A stretch of DNA of 34,726 nt from Crenothrix polyspora (GCF_900163745.1 NZ_FUKJ01000017.1:1-34726), one strand, 5' to 3'. Shown: positions 22,985-31,820, counted from the first letter of the stretch. Numbers and translations are program-made. Notes: a model not told the origin generated them from the letters alone.

Positions 22985-25663
22985 TTACGCATTCACTTTA
23001 GCTGCTAGCCATTTGCGTAACTCTTCCAATAACAGCATTCCCAGCGCAAAAGGGAGGATAAACAACCACACCTCCGCTGCCAGAGGGTGCGTACCAAAGA
23101 GTGTATTACCCCAGCGTGTGTAATCAATCAGTCCAACGAGCGTAATTTCCAAGGCAATCCCCCAAAGGATGATCGGGTTATCAAACAATGCGGCACTGAA
23201 CAGGCTACGTTTTGGGCTTTTACACAGGAATACATTCACGATTTGCGTGATGATAATAGCGCTAAAACAAGCCGTCGTCGCTTGCAGATAGAGAGGGGAT
23301 TGACTAGCCAGTTGCTCTCCCCATTGCCAACCGCCGGTGTGTAGCACGAAGAAATAAGCTGCCATCAAGACAATGGCTTCCAACACCCCTAAAAACAAAT
23401 AAGCACGTAACAGCAATGGCCAATCAAGCAGGCGTTCCTGGCGTGAACGAGGCGGCTTGTTCATACTGTCCGCTTCCGGCTTTTCTACGCCTAATCCCAA
23501 AGCGGGCAACATATCAGTTCCTAAATCAACCGCCAGGATTTGAATAATGGTCAATGGCAAGGGTATTTTAAGCAACGCAAATACCAGATAAGGTAGAATC
23601 TCCGGGATATTGGAGGTCAGGATGTAAGCCAAAAATTTACGGATATTGGCATACACGGCACGACCTTCTTCAATGGCGGCAATAATACTGGCAAAATTAT
23701 CATCCAGCAAAATCATATCCGCCGCTTCTTTTGCGACATCTGTGCCAGCTATACCCATGGCGATACCAATATCTGCCAACTTGAGCGCTGGTGCGTCATT
23801 TACGCCATCTCCCGTTACCGCGACAATTTGTTTTTTCTTTTTTAATGCCGCTACGATGCGCATTTTCTGATCGGCACCTACTCTGGCAAAAATAATATCG
23901 GGTGCATCCAATGCCAGGCGCAATTGGATTTCAGACAACTTACGCAACTGGTCACCGGTAATCACCACCGGATGTTCCGATTGAATTTGGCCAATTTGTC
24001 GACCAATTGCCAAGGCCGTATGCGGGTGATCGCCAGTCACCATAATCACTTTAATGCCTGCGGCGCGGCATAGGCGCATGGCTTCTGGTACTTCTGGTCT
24101 GAACGGATCCTCCAGACCAACCAAGCCGCTCAAAATTAAATCCTGTTCCTGAGATTCACTGTTATGACCCTCGGATAATTTACGCCACGCAAAGGCCAAT
24201 ACCCGTAAACCCTGACTGGCCATTTCTTCCTGACTATGCAAGTAGGCTTGCTTAAGCTCTGCGGTTAGAGGGATTATTCCGGTACTGGTTTGTACCTGCT
24301 GACACAGGGGTAACAGCATTTCCAGGGCCCCCTTGCAATACAGCATGATACCGTGTGGGGTTTGATGGATAGTCGAAAGTCGTTTGCGGTCGGTATCGAA
24401 AGGGACTTCGTTGATTTTTGGGTAGCTAATATTTTCGCCCAGACAATTTTTGGCCATACGCACCAAAGCAATTTCCATAGGGTCACCCAAAGCTTGCCAT
24501 TTGCCCTCGTTTACTGTTTCTTTTAGATTATGGCAGAGCAGGGCATCTTCAAAAAACCGTCGATGCAGGTGGGCAAGTTCTGGCTGGCGTTGTATTTGCG
24601 TCGGTGTAGTTAGTTGGCCATCCAGATACAGGCTACTGACTGCCATTCGATTTTCGGTTAAAGTGCCAGTTTTATCGGTACAAATAACTGTCACTGCTCC
24701 TAACGTTTCCACTGACGGTAAATGCCGAATCAGAGCTTGGCGTTTGGCCATACGTTGTGTCGCCATCGCTAGAGCTAGCGTGACGGTAGGTAACAAACCT
24801 TCTGGAACGTTAGCGACAATTATACCAATGGCAAAGATGAAGTTGTCCCAGAACGATAAGCCCATGCTGTGGCCGATAAAGAAAAATGCTAGGCCGAGTG
24901 CTATCGATAGACCCGCAATGATACGGCTGAGGCGGATGATTTCGGTTTGCAGGGGCGAGCTACCTTTAACGGCAGTTTGCGTTAAATGCGCAATTTTGCC
25001 AAATTCCGTGTGCATCCCCGTTGCAAACACCACCGCCTTGCCTTCACCAGAGACTATCGAGGTGCCAGCCAATAAGGTGTTACGGCTGTGTTCCAGATTT
25101 TCTTCCGAAGACCGTAGTGCATCGCGTGCTTGGGGTAAAGATTCGCCGGTAACCGTGGCGTTATTAACCCGTAGCGTAAAGGCTTCCAGCAATCGGCAGT
25201 CAGCGGGTACATTGTCGCCTTCTTGTAACAAAACGACATCGCCAGGCACCAGTTGCGCAACCAGTATCTGTTCTAATTTGCCATTACGCACCACCTTGAC
25301 ATAATGCGGCAACAGCTTTTGTAACGCATTAATGGCATGTTCTGCACGATACTGTTGCCAGAACGAAAATAGGCCATTAATCAGGATAACACCCAGCACC
25401 GCATAGCCTAAAGTATCCATGCCGCCACCGGGTTGTCGATATTCGGCAAAAAAAGCCAACCCCGCTGCAAGCCACAAAATCAAGGCAAAGAAGTGTGTGA
25501 ACTCTTTTATAAAGCGCAATAACAGTGATTCGGTTTGCACCTCATCAACCTGATTCAATCCGTACTCATGTAAACGACCGATAACTTCAGCTTGATTCAG
25601 GCCATCGAGGCGACTGTGGAGACTGGCGAGAGCTTCTTCCGTGTTAAGTTGATGAATTTTCAT
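22985..25663 (-). CDS. P2-type cation ATPase, Na/K-ATPase-like (P2C signature)
   Basis: An 892-residue inner-membrane ion pump. It has an N-terminal cation-ATPase domain, TGES in the actuator, phosphorylated Asp330 in DKTGT, KGALEMLLP in the nucleotide domain and GDGVND (618-623), followed by four C-terminal helices. The fourth membrane helix reads IIVANVPEGLLPTVTLALA (Asn285-Gly289), which is the Na/K- and H/K-ATPase form rather than the AAIPEGLP of calcium pumps. Bacterial P2C-like pumps of this sort are known, and they lack the beta subunit. AGGAGAAACC precedes the ATG. It follows the glycerophosphodiesterase by 30 bp, so the two form an operon. The ion is not certain; sodium or potassium is the family guess. 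Confidence 0.9.
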   Translation of the reverse strand: MKIHQLNTEEALASLHSRLDGLNQAEVIGRLHEYGLNQVDEVQTESLLLRFIKEFTHFFALILWLAAGLAFFAEYRQPGGGMDTLGYAVLGVILINGLFSFWQQYRAEHAINALQKLLPHYVKVVRNGKLEQILVAQLVPGDVVLLQEGDNVPADCRLLEAFTLRVNNATVTGESLPQARDALRSSEENLEHSRNTLLAGTSIVSGEGKAVVFATGMHTEFGKIAHLTQTAVKGSSPLQTEIIRLSRIIAGLSIALGLAFFFIGHSMGLSFWDNFIFAIGIIVANVPEGLLPTVTLALAMATQRMAKRQALIRHLPSVETLGAVTVICTDKTGTLTENRMAVSSLYLDGQLTTPTQIQRQPELAHLHRRFFEDALLCHNLKETVNEGKWQALGDPMEIALVRMAKNCLGENISYPKINEVPFDTDRKRLSTIHQTPHGIMLYCKGALEMLLPLCQQVQTSTGIIPLTAELKQAYLHSQEEMASQGLRVLAFAWRKLSEGHNSESQEQDLILSGLVGLEDPFRPEVPEAMRLCRAAGIKVIMVTGDHPHTALAIGRQIGQIQSEHPVVITGDQLRKLSEIQLRLALDAPDIIFARVGADQKMRIVAALKKKKQIVAVTGDGVNDAPALKLADIGIAMGIAGTDVAKEAADMILLDDNFASIIAAIEEGRAVYANIRKFLAYILTSNIPEILPYLVFALLKIPLPLTIIQILAVDLGTDMLPALGLGVEKPEADSMNKPPRSRQERLLDWPLLLRAYLFLGVLEAIVLMAAYFFVLHTGGWQWGEQLASQSPLYLQATTACFSAIIITQIVNVFLCKSPKRSLFSAALFDNPIILWGIALEITLVGLIDYTRWGNTLFGTHPLAAEVWLFILPFALGMLLLEELRKWLAAKVNA

Positions 25664-25693
25664 GGTTTCTCCTATGGGCTCATATTACATGCT

Positions 25694-26623
25694 TCACAAA
25701 GTGAAAACCTGGGTAACATCGGCTGTCATTATTTCACGCACTCGATTCGGGTAATCAGATACCAGGCCGGTTACACCAGCAGCCAACAAATACTTTAACT
25801 CTTCGGGGTCGTTACACGTCCATATATTGACACCGAAACCTGCGTTACGAACCTTATTGATGTGGGCAAGATAACGCTTGCCAGCCAAATCACCAAAACC
25901 ATTGCGCTTTAAATCCCTGTAACACTCCAGATTGTAAGCATTTGCTTTAAGTGTGCGTAAATAGCTTAACGGCGCTTTAATAGGCATTTCACTGAGAACA
26001 GCCGTCGCTATTTTTGTTGATTGCCGCCGCACCTGTCGTAATAAATCATGCTCAAAGGAGGAGATTAAAATTTGATCCTCCAGTCTCATTGTTTGTACGG
26101 TTTTTAATACGGCAGCAACCAGTCCCGACTCAGTACCCTTCTGAGCTTTGAGTTCTATATTAACCATCAGTTCAAGGTCTTTAGCCAGGGATAATGTGTC
26201 GGCAAGCGTTGGAATTTTTATGCTGCCGGAAGCATAAAGCTTGCGTTCGGATGGACTGATAAATTCAGCTATTTCAGCATCCGTTAAACTTTGCAGAAAG
26301 GCTTGTCTTGCGTGGTTGGGTAGAGTCAACTGCTCAATATACCAACTTCCCGCATCTAAACGGTTAAGCTCCGCAATAGTAAAATCTGCAACCGCATAAC
26401 TGCTGCGACCAGGGAATTTGCTTTCAACATCCGTACATCGGGTCAGTTGTTCATCGTGATGAACAATAACCACACCCTCTTTCGATAGGCGTACATCCAT
26501 CTCGAACATTTGGCAGCCAAACGTTTTAGCCTTGGCAAAGGCCACCAGTGTATTTTCAGGGGCATAAGCCCTGGCACCACGGTGGGCGATATTTAAGATA
26601 CTGCTTGATGTTGCTGATACCAT
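25694..26623 (-). CDS. Glycerophosphodiester phosphodiesterase
   Basis: A 309-residue metal-dependent enzyme that splits glycerophosphodiesters into glycerol-3-phosphate and an alcohol. The TIM-barrel motifs are clear: NIAHRGARAYAPENT (catalytic His14, Glu23), FEMDVRLSKEG (Glu41, Asp43), VIVHHDEQLTRCTD (His56), IELKAQ and LISSFEHDLL, ending GVTGLVSDYPNRV. There is no signal peptide at the chosen start, so it should be cytoplasmic. The ATG at 26623 has GGGGG about 4-5 bases upstream; a TTG at 26722 would add 33 hydrophobic residues resembling a membrane segment, so an anchored form cannot be ruled out. It is divergent from the ABC gene and leads into the P2 ATPase. Confidence 0.88.
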   Translation of the reverse strand: MVSATSSSILNIAHRGARAYAPENTLVAFAKAKTFGCQMFEMDVRLSKEGVVIVHHDEQLTRCTDVESKFPGRSSYAVADFTIAELNRLDAGSWYIEQLTLPNHARQAFLQSLTDAEIAEFISPSERKLYASGSIKIPTLADTLSLAKDLELMVNIELKAQKGTESGLVAAVLKTVQTMRLEDQILISSFEHDLLRQVRRQSTKIATAVLSEMPIKAPLSYLRTLKANAYNLECYRDLKRNGFGDLAGKRYLAHINKVRNAGFGVNIWTCNDPEELKYLLAAGVTGLVSDYPNRVREIMTADVTQVFTL

Positions 26624-26775
26624 CGCTGCCCCCGATTTAATATTGTTGTTCCAAAAGAATCCGTAAAACGATAAGCTACCACTAACGATAATACGATAGA
26701 AAATTAAGTAGTCAAATATCAATGAGTTTGATTGGTGAGTGCCGTATTTTTTCGATTTTTCGACAGGGGGTGACG

Positions 26776-28470
26776 ATGTGGGGACAAGACAACTTTTTAA
26801 TGCAGTTTGTAAAATTGGCCGGGCCTTTTTGGAATTCTGAAAATAAGTTTGTAATCCGCAAGAATACGCTGTTACTGATTGCGCTTACCGTGGCGCAAAT
26901 CGGTATCGCCGTTATTATTACCGAGTGGAATGCGGCTTTGTTTGATGCACTCGAACAACGATCAATGACGGGCTTAATGACTCAGATAGGGTCGCTCGTA
27001 CTCATCTTTATTGCCAGCATCACGATAACAACGATGCACCTCATCGTTAAAAGACGTTTGCTTATCGACTGGCGTTTATGGCTTACCGAAAAGGTTATTG
27101 CTAAATGGATGCATAAAGGTCGACATTACCAGATTACCTTTATGTCTAAAACCGATCATGACAATCCTGACGGTCGCATAGCCGAAGATATTCGCATAGC
27201 CACCGAAGAAGCTATCGCAATGGCACATTCCCTGTTTTATAGCGTATTACTGCTGGGCAGCTTTACTAAAATTCTCTGGACCTTATCGGATACCGTTGTT
27301 TTCGATATGGGTTTTGGGTCGATTTCAGTCGCTGGCTATTTGGTTTGGATTGCCGTTATTTATTCGGTTTTTGCCTCGATATTAGGTTGGTGGATGGCTA
27401 AACCATTGACAGCGGCAACCAATTTTCGCCAGGCTGAAGAGGCCAATTACCGGTATGATCTGATAAAGGCACAAGAAAATTCCCAGGCGATCGCTTTAAT
27501 TCAAGGTGAAGATAACGAACAAAAGCGCTTTCTGAACGCCTTCCAGGCCATTATCGACACCTATCAACAGCAAACTGCCGCTTGGAAACAAATTCAGATA
27601 TTTACCTCAGGTTACTCGGTAGCATCAATGGCGCTGCCCATTTTAGTGGCGGCACCGCGTTATATTGTGGGTGCAATTAGCCTGGGTACGTTGATGCAAT
27701 CTGTCCAGGCTTTTGGGCACATGGTTTCTGCGTTGTCTTGGCCGGTCAACAATATGGCTCAAATCGCCAAGTGGCGAGCTTCAGTTGAACGGGTTTTGGG
27801 CTTGGTTAAAGCGCTTGATGAGCTGGATTTTGATATAGCGTGTCTTAATTCACATCAGATTTGTGTCGAAAAGTCTGAAAAACCGGTATTAAAGCTTGAT
27901 AACGTCACCATCGCCAATTTGGATGGCGAAACCATTTCATCAACCATCAATGATGAAATTAAAATCGGTGAGCGGGTATTGATTTCCGGTGAAACCGCTA
28001 CCGGTGCAAAACTGTTTCAGGCGATTGCCGGTTTATGGCCTTGGGGTTCCGGTCATATCGAAGTTCCAGCTGATGAAGCCCTGTTTTTTATGCCGCCTCG
28101 GCCTTATTTACCAACGGGGTCGCTCTATGCCGCTATTTGTTACCCAAAAAACATAGCATCATGCAGCCGAACTGATTTGGAAAAATTGTTAAAAAAAGTA
28201 GAGCTTAAATATTTGGTGAAGCAGCTTGATCAGGTTGAATCATGGGGACAGCTACTTTCTCGTGAGCAACAGCAACGTTTGGGTGTCGTGCGCGTTTTAC
28301 TGCATCGACCCGACTGGATTTTTATTCAGGAAGCACTGGATTCTTTGACACCGGACGGCGAAATACAGATGATGACATTATTGGATAAAGAACTTCCGCA
28401 ATCGGCTATTTTGAGCATTACCAATCAGCCGACCGCTGAAGCCTTTCATCAACGTAAACTGAACATTTAG
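26776..28470 (+). CDS. SbmA/YddA-like ABC membrane protein with degenerate nucleotide-binding domain
   Basis: A 564-residue fused half transporter. The membrane domain (about 1-340) has the family's WNAALFDALEQR, DWRLWLTE and DNPDGRIAEDI, with about six helices. The C-terminal nucleotide-binding domain keeps its fold (AIAGLWPWGSG, RPYLPTGSLYAAICYP, LLHRPDWIF) but its motifs are broken: Walker A is GETATGAKL (405-413; no Lys-Ser/Thr), Q-loop Gln is Pro441, the signature is LSREQQQR (Gly to Glu497), Walker B Asp is Gln518 and the switch His is Asn550. Only Glu519 survives. The frame is uninterrupted, so the gene is kept. SbmA and BacA lack this domain and use the proton gradient; this protein may do the same. 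AGGGGG precedes the ATG. The GH5 gene follows by 37 bp. Confidence 0.88.
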   Translation: MWGQDNFLMQFVKLAGPFWNSENKFVIRKNTLLLIALTVAQIGIAVIITEWNAALFDALEQRSMTGLMTQIGSLVLIFIASITITTMHLIVKRRLLIDWRLWLTEKVIAKWMHKGRHYQITFMSKTDHDNPDGRIAEDIRIATEEAIAMAHSLFYSVLLLGSFTKILWTLSDTVVFDMGFGSISVAGYLVWIAVIYSVFASILGWWMAKPLTAATNFRQAEEANYRYDLIKAQENSQAIALIQGEDNEQKRFLNAFQAIIDTYQQQTAAWKQIQIFTSGYSVASMALPILVAAPRYIVGAISLGTLMQSVQAFGHMVSALSWPVNNMAQIAKWRASVERVLGLVKALDELDFDIACLNSHQICVEKSEKPVLKLDNVTIANLDGETISSTINDEIKIGERVLISGETATGAKLFQAIAGLWPWGSGHIEVPADEALFFMPPRPYLPTGSLYAAICYPKNIASCSRTDLEKLLKKVELKYLVKQLDQVESWGQLLSREQQQRLGVVRVLLHRPDWIFIQEALDSLTPDGEIQMMTLLDKELPQSAILSITNQPTAEAFHQRKLNI

Positions 28471-28507
28471 TTTCAGTGGGTATCGATAATTTAATAGGGA
28501 AATGATC

Positions 28508-29635
28508 ATGAACCAGATGCTAATGCATAACAAAGGCAAAAAACTGCGCGGTGTCAATCTTGGTGGCTGGTTAGTGCTGGAAAAATGGATGACCCCCAGT
28601 CTGTTTGAAGGACTGCATGCGGTGGATGAAACCAGTTACTGTGTTGAACTGGGAACTCAGGCCGCGTCAAGGTTACGGCATCACTGGCAAACGTTTATTA
28701 CCCAGGATGATTTCGCCTGGCTTGCCAGTATCGGCATTAATGCGGTACGTATCCCGATTGGACACTGGATTTTCGGTGCCAATTATTCCTACCACAGAAC
28801 CTATGGTGAGTCTCGCCATCCTTTTGTTGAAGGGGGAATTGAAATTCTTGATCAGGCATTCTACTGGGCAGAAGAGTATGGCTTGTCGATAATGCTGGAT
28901 TTACATGCCGCGCCAGGCTGTCAAAACGGTTTCGATAATGGCGGCATTAAAGATGTTTGTGAATGGCACACGGATAAGAGCTATATCGAACATTCGTTGT
29001 GGGTACTGGAAAGCTTGGCAGAACGCTATCATGGACGTTCCGCATTACATGCGATTGAGGTCTTAAACGAACCGCGTTGGGATATCGACACCAACCTGTT
29101 AAAAAAATATACTACGGACGGTTATTCTCGTATCCGTAAACACTGTAAGCCTGATGATACGGCGGTTGTTTTTCATGATGGTTTTCGATCTTATCGAGAC
29201 TATGTGGGATTTTTAACCGCACCTGAGTACGACAATGTGATATTGGATATTCATCGTTACCAATGTTTTGTTCGGGAAGAAATTGATTTGGATATTTTCG
29301 GGCACATCAAAAAAACAATCGTTGACTGGAATCAGGAAGCCGATGGGATTGCTCATGAAATAGAGTACGGGGCTTATGTCGGTGAATGGAGTTTAGGCAT
29401 GGATTTAAAAGTGGTGTCGCTGTGGGCGAATGGGCCTTTTAATCATGCGCTGGAAACTATGGATAAATTTCAAATGGACGTGGCTTATCGTGCGTATGCA
29501 TCTGCGCAATTAGCGACTTTCGAAAAATATCAGGGCTGGTTTTTTTGGAGTTACAAAACTGAAACTACGCCAGCCTGGTGTTTTCGTGATTGCGTTAATA
29601 ACGGCTGGTTACCGAACAGGTTTGGGTTCAAATAA
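28508..29635 (+). CDS. GH5 glycoside hydrolase, exo-beta-1,3-glucanase-like
   Basis: A 375-residue TIM-barrel hydrolase. It opens LRGVNLGGWLVLEKWMTPSLFEG, as in fungal exo-1,3-glucanases, and has INAVRIPIGHW, IMLDLHAAPGCQNGFDNGG, the acid/base Glu188 in EVLNEPRW, DIHRYQCF and the nucleophile Glu293 in VGEWSLG, plus GWFFWSYKTE near the end. Both catalytic residues are present. There is no signal peptide, so it should act in the cytoplasm, which is unusual for a glucanase and implies import or turnover of an internal glucan. The ATG at 28508 is 7 bases after AGGGA; the ATG at 28502 is too close. It follows the pseudo-ABC gene by 37 bp, so the two likely share a message. Confidence 0.88.
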   Translation: MNQMLMHNKGKKLRGVNLGGWLVLEKWMTPSLFEGLHAVDETSYCVELGTQAASRLRHHWQTFITQDDFAWLASIGINAVRIPIGHWIFGANYSYHRTYGESRHPFVEGGIEILDQAFYWAEEYGLSIMLDLHAAPGCQNGFDNGGIKDVCEWHTDKSYIEHSLWVLESLAERYHGRSALHAIEVLNEPRWDIDTNLLKKYTTDGYSRIRKHCKPDDTAVVFHDGFRSYRDYVGFLTAPEYDNVILDIHRYQCFVREEIDLDIFGHIKKTIVDWNQEADGIAHEIEYGAYVGEWSLGMDLKVVSLWANGPFNHALETMDKFQMDVAYRAYASAQLATFEKYQGWFFWSYKTETTPAWCFRDCVNNGWLPNRFGFK

Positions 29636-29644
29636 TTTTCAGTA

Positions 29645-29665
29645 CCCCTCTTTGAAAAAGGGGGA
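29645..29665. repeat. Dispersed C-run/G-run hairpin repeat, copy 2
   Basis: CCCCTCTTTGAAAAAGGGGG, forming a hairpin between the stops of the convergent GH5 and multicopper oxidase genes. It may serve as a two-way terminator, although neither strand has a T-run directly after it. Confidence 0.6.
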
Positions 29666-29695
29666 AGTGAATATATACATTTTCGAAAATAGGCG

Positions 29696-31345
29696 TTATT
29701 CAACCAAAAACTCACGCATCATGCCCATATCTTCATGTTCAAGGTTGTGGCAATGGAACATGAACAAGCCCTTATAATCCTGAAACGGCTTGATGATACG
29801 CACCGTTTCTCCCGGCATCACCAACACCGTATCCTTAAGGCCGCTATTAATGAAGCCCTGGTTTACCGTGGCATAACCGCCTTCGTTAGCAGAACCGATA
29901 CTACGGCTGACAATCTGAAATGCCTGCCCGTGCAAGTGTATGGGATGTGCCATTGCCATCATACCGCCCATCATTCCCATGCCGCCGCGACCCATTCCAC
30001 CCATACCTCGACCCATTCCCATTCCACCCATGCCATGCCCACCGCTCTGCTCATGGGAAATTTCCATTAATTGTATGGTGTTTAAGGGGATACGTTCGCT
30101 ATCTTGAACATCATTATAGGCATGGGGACGACCATTGAGCAGCATTTGCATGTGGCCTTCGGAAATGGTGATAGGCACAGGCTTGTTAGGATTATGGGTA
30201 TCGCCGATGCTGTATCGGCTTATTTTTGATAAAGTTGAGGGTAGTTTGGGGCTGTCAGTCACTTTTTTGGTGATGCGTGCAGTGAAAATAGCATAGTCAC
30301 TGCCCACCGGTAAGCCATAAGCCTCGGAACTCATCATGCCCCTGCCCATTGCTGGCACAACACCGGAAAAAGCCAGGCTACGCATCACCAACTGTGAACC
30401 CACGCTACGGTTACTAAAATCCGCCCATACATCCAGGCGCTCACCGGGTGCGAGCATCACGTAAGGCATGTTTTCGGGTTGTTCCAGCAAGCCGCCATCG
30501 ACACCCAGCACGGTAATCGGTGTGCCATCATCCCAGGCCAACTTATAAATACGCGCGGTTGAGCCATTGAGAAAACGTAATCGATAAGCGCGACTCGCAA
30601 CGTCCAGTTGCGTCTCAGGGTGGCCATTTACCAGAATCCTGTTGCCATAAAACCCAAACATGCTGCCGTGCATACCAGGCGAATAGATCAGCTGATTTTG
30701 GCCATCAAAAAGTTTGTCCTGAATAACAATGGGGATCTCAAATTCGCCAGACGGTAATCCCAGAGCGGTCTCTTCCTCATCATTAACAATGATGGCACCG
30801 GCAAGACCATGATAAACCTGGGTTGCGGTAGCTTCGTGCGGATGTGGATGATAAATAGCCATACAGGCGCGATTAACCACTTCAAATTCATAGACAAACG
30901 TTTGCCCAGGACTGATGGCATACATAGGATGGCCGTCAACTTCGGCAGGGACATGCAAGCCGTGCCAATGGGTAATCGTATTTTCGGACAGTTGGTTATG
31001 CAGGTGAATCCGCACTTTCTGGCCTTTCTGCAACCGTATGACGGGCCCTAAAAAAGAACCGGGTATTGTTGTCAGAGTTTGCTCTGGGCCGTGCAAAAGT
31101 TTGGCGGAATATTGTTGTACACGGGTCTTCTGGCCTACCAAAACGGGTACTTCGGTCTCTTGACAAAACAGATCAAGCTCAACATCCGGTTTAAAGTTTG
31201 CCGATGCCTGTCTGGGGGGCAATATCGGCATTCCGTGCATACTTTCTGCGGCTGTCAACCAGCTGGGCATAGTGGCCAGGGTTAAGAAGCCGATGCCGCT
31301 TTGTTTTAAGAAATGACGGCGTGATTGAAATTTTGTAGTGGACAT
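29696..31345 (-). CDS. Tat-exported multicopper oxidase with Met-rich insert
   Basis: A 549-residue laccase/CueO-type oxidase. A twin-arginine signal (SRRHFLKQ, Arg9-Arg10) is followed by WLTAAES, so it is exported folded. The copper ligands are all present: HWHG (126-129), YHPHPHE, HPIHLHG (467-473) and HCHNLEHEDMGMM (531-543), with type 1 ligands His467, Cys532, His537 and Met542. Directly before HPIHLHG lies a Gly/Met/His-rich stretch of about 30 residues, comparable in make-up to the Met-rich copper(I)-binding insert of CueO though at another site. The family oxidises Cu(I) or organic substrates with oxygen. It is divergent from a Met/His-rich exported protein across a spacer with two FNR boxes. 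Confidence 0.93.
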   Translation of the reverse strand: MSTTKFQSRRHFLKQSGIGFLTLATMPSWLTAAESMHGMPILPPRQASANFKPDVELDLFCQETEVPVLVGQKTRVQQYSAKLLHGPEQTLTTIPGSFLGPVIRLQKGQKVRIHLHNQLSENTITHWHGLHVPAEVDGHPMYAISPGQTFVYEFEVVNRACMAIYHPHPHEATATQVYHGLAGAIIVNDEEETALGLPSGEFEIPIVIQDKLFDGQNQLIYSPGMHGSMFGFYGNRILVNGHPETQLDVASRAYRLRFLNGSTARIYKLAWDDGTPITVLGVDGGLLEQPENMPYVMLAPGERLDVWADFSNRSVGSQLVMRSLAFSGVVPAMGRGMMSSEAYGLPVGSDYAIFTARITKKVTDSPKLPSTLSKISRYSIGDTHNPNKPVPITISEGHMQMLLNGRPHAYNDVQDSERIPLNTIQLMEISHEQSGGHGMGGMGMGRGMGGMGRGGMGMMGGMMAMAHPIHLHGQAFQIVSRSIGSANEGGYATVNQGFINSGLKDTVLVMPGETVRIIKPFQDYKGLFMFHCHNLEHEDMGMMREFLVE

Positions 31346-31405
31346 AATAACTCCTCAGTGGGATTCGTTATGCCATGCTCTCCATCGTTTGTCGTTACAA
31401 AAAAA

Positions 31406-31451
31406 TAGGGCTATCCATTTAAATAGATTTTATCTAAATAAGCCAGCCCTA
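31406..31451 (-). promoter_or_regulatory. Stem-loop in the multicopper oxidase leader
   Basis: Arms TAGGGCT (31406-31412) and AGCCCTA (31445-31451) form a 7-bp stem, with an AT-rich inner part (ATTTA/TAAAT) that can extend it. It lies inside the predicted 140-base leader, 61 bp before the ATG. Confidence 0.45.
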
Positions 31452-31493
31452 CAGATGGGATATGGAGGATGTCATAATGTTATCGACGAGACT

Positions 31494-31534
31494 ACTATGA
31501 CATGTTTAGATTAATGGGCTTTGATATGAATCAA
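31494..31534 (-). promoter_or_regulatory. FNR-type class II promoter for the multicopper oxidase
   Basis: TTGATATGAATCAA (31521-31534) matches the FNR/ANR consensus in all ten fixed bases. On the minus strand a -10 like hexamer CATAGT (31499-31494) puts the start near 31486-31487, so the box centres at about -41, the usual class II activator position. The leader would be about 140 bases. Confidence 0.68.
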
Positions 31535-31574
31535 GATGGAGAATAATAATCCCCGATGGGATTGTGAAATTAAT

Positions 31575-31602
31575 GTAGAGACGCAAGATTTTGCGTCTCT
31601 AC
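31575..31602. repeat. Perfect 28-bp palindromic repeat unit
   Basis: GTAGAGACGCAA and TTGCGTCTCTAC form a perfect 12-bp stem around GATT. Palindromes of this kind are known as dispersed repeats in several bacterial groups; only one copy is present here. It lies between the two FNR promoters. Confidence 0.7.
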
Positions 31603-31633
31603 GGTTTAAATCATTCATCGGAAACCACCGGCA

Positions 31634-31656
31634 CCCTCCCCCTTTGAAAAAAGGAG
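31634..31656. repeat. Dispersed C-run/G-run repeat, copy 3 (degenerate)
   Basis: CCCTCCCCCTTTGAAAAAAGGAG, related to the copies at 22576 and 29645 but with a shortened G-run. It lies in the spacer between the copper genes. Confidence 0.5.
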
Positions 31657-31820
31657 ACTGAACGATTACCATCAAGGCATGATGAACCTAACTTCGCAGA
31701 TTATTCGCCTTCAATTTCAGATGCCCACTCTTTGGAAAAGATCACAGGCTTACACGATAATAATCAATTGGATAAAACACGACTGCCGAGTTGACTATTA
31801 CACTTTCTGGTTAATCAGAT

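Noticed and set aside
24450-25304. 284-residue plus-strand reading frame opposite the P2 ATPase
   Set aside because: Composition is Ser/Arg/Pro-rich shadow sequence with no ribosome site or domain; the minus-strand ATPase motifs run through it.
26719-26733. Possible FNR site between the glycerophosphodiesterase and ABC genes
   Set aside because: The half-sites (ATCAA then TTGAT) are everted, with the order reversed from the FNR consensus.
30000-30060. Short repeated units suggesting a CRISPR or tandem array
   Set aside because: They are codons of the Gly/Met-rich insert of the oxidase, irregular in period and without spacers.
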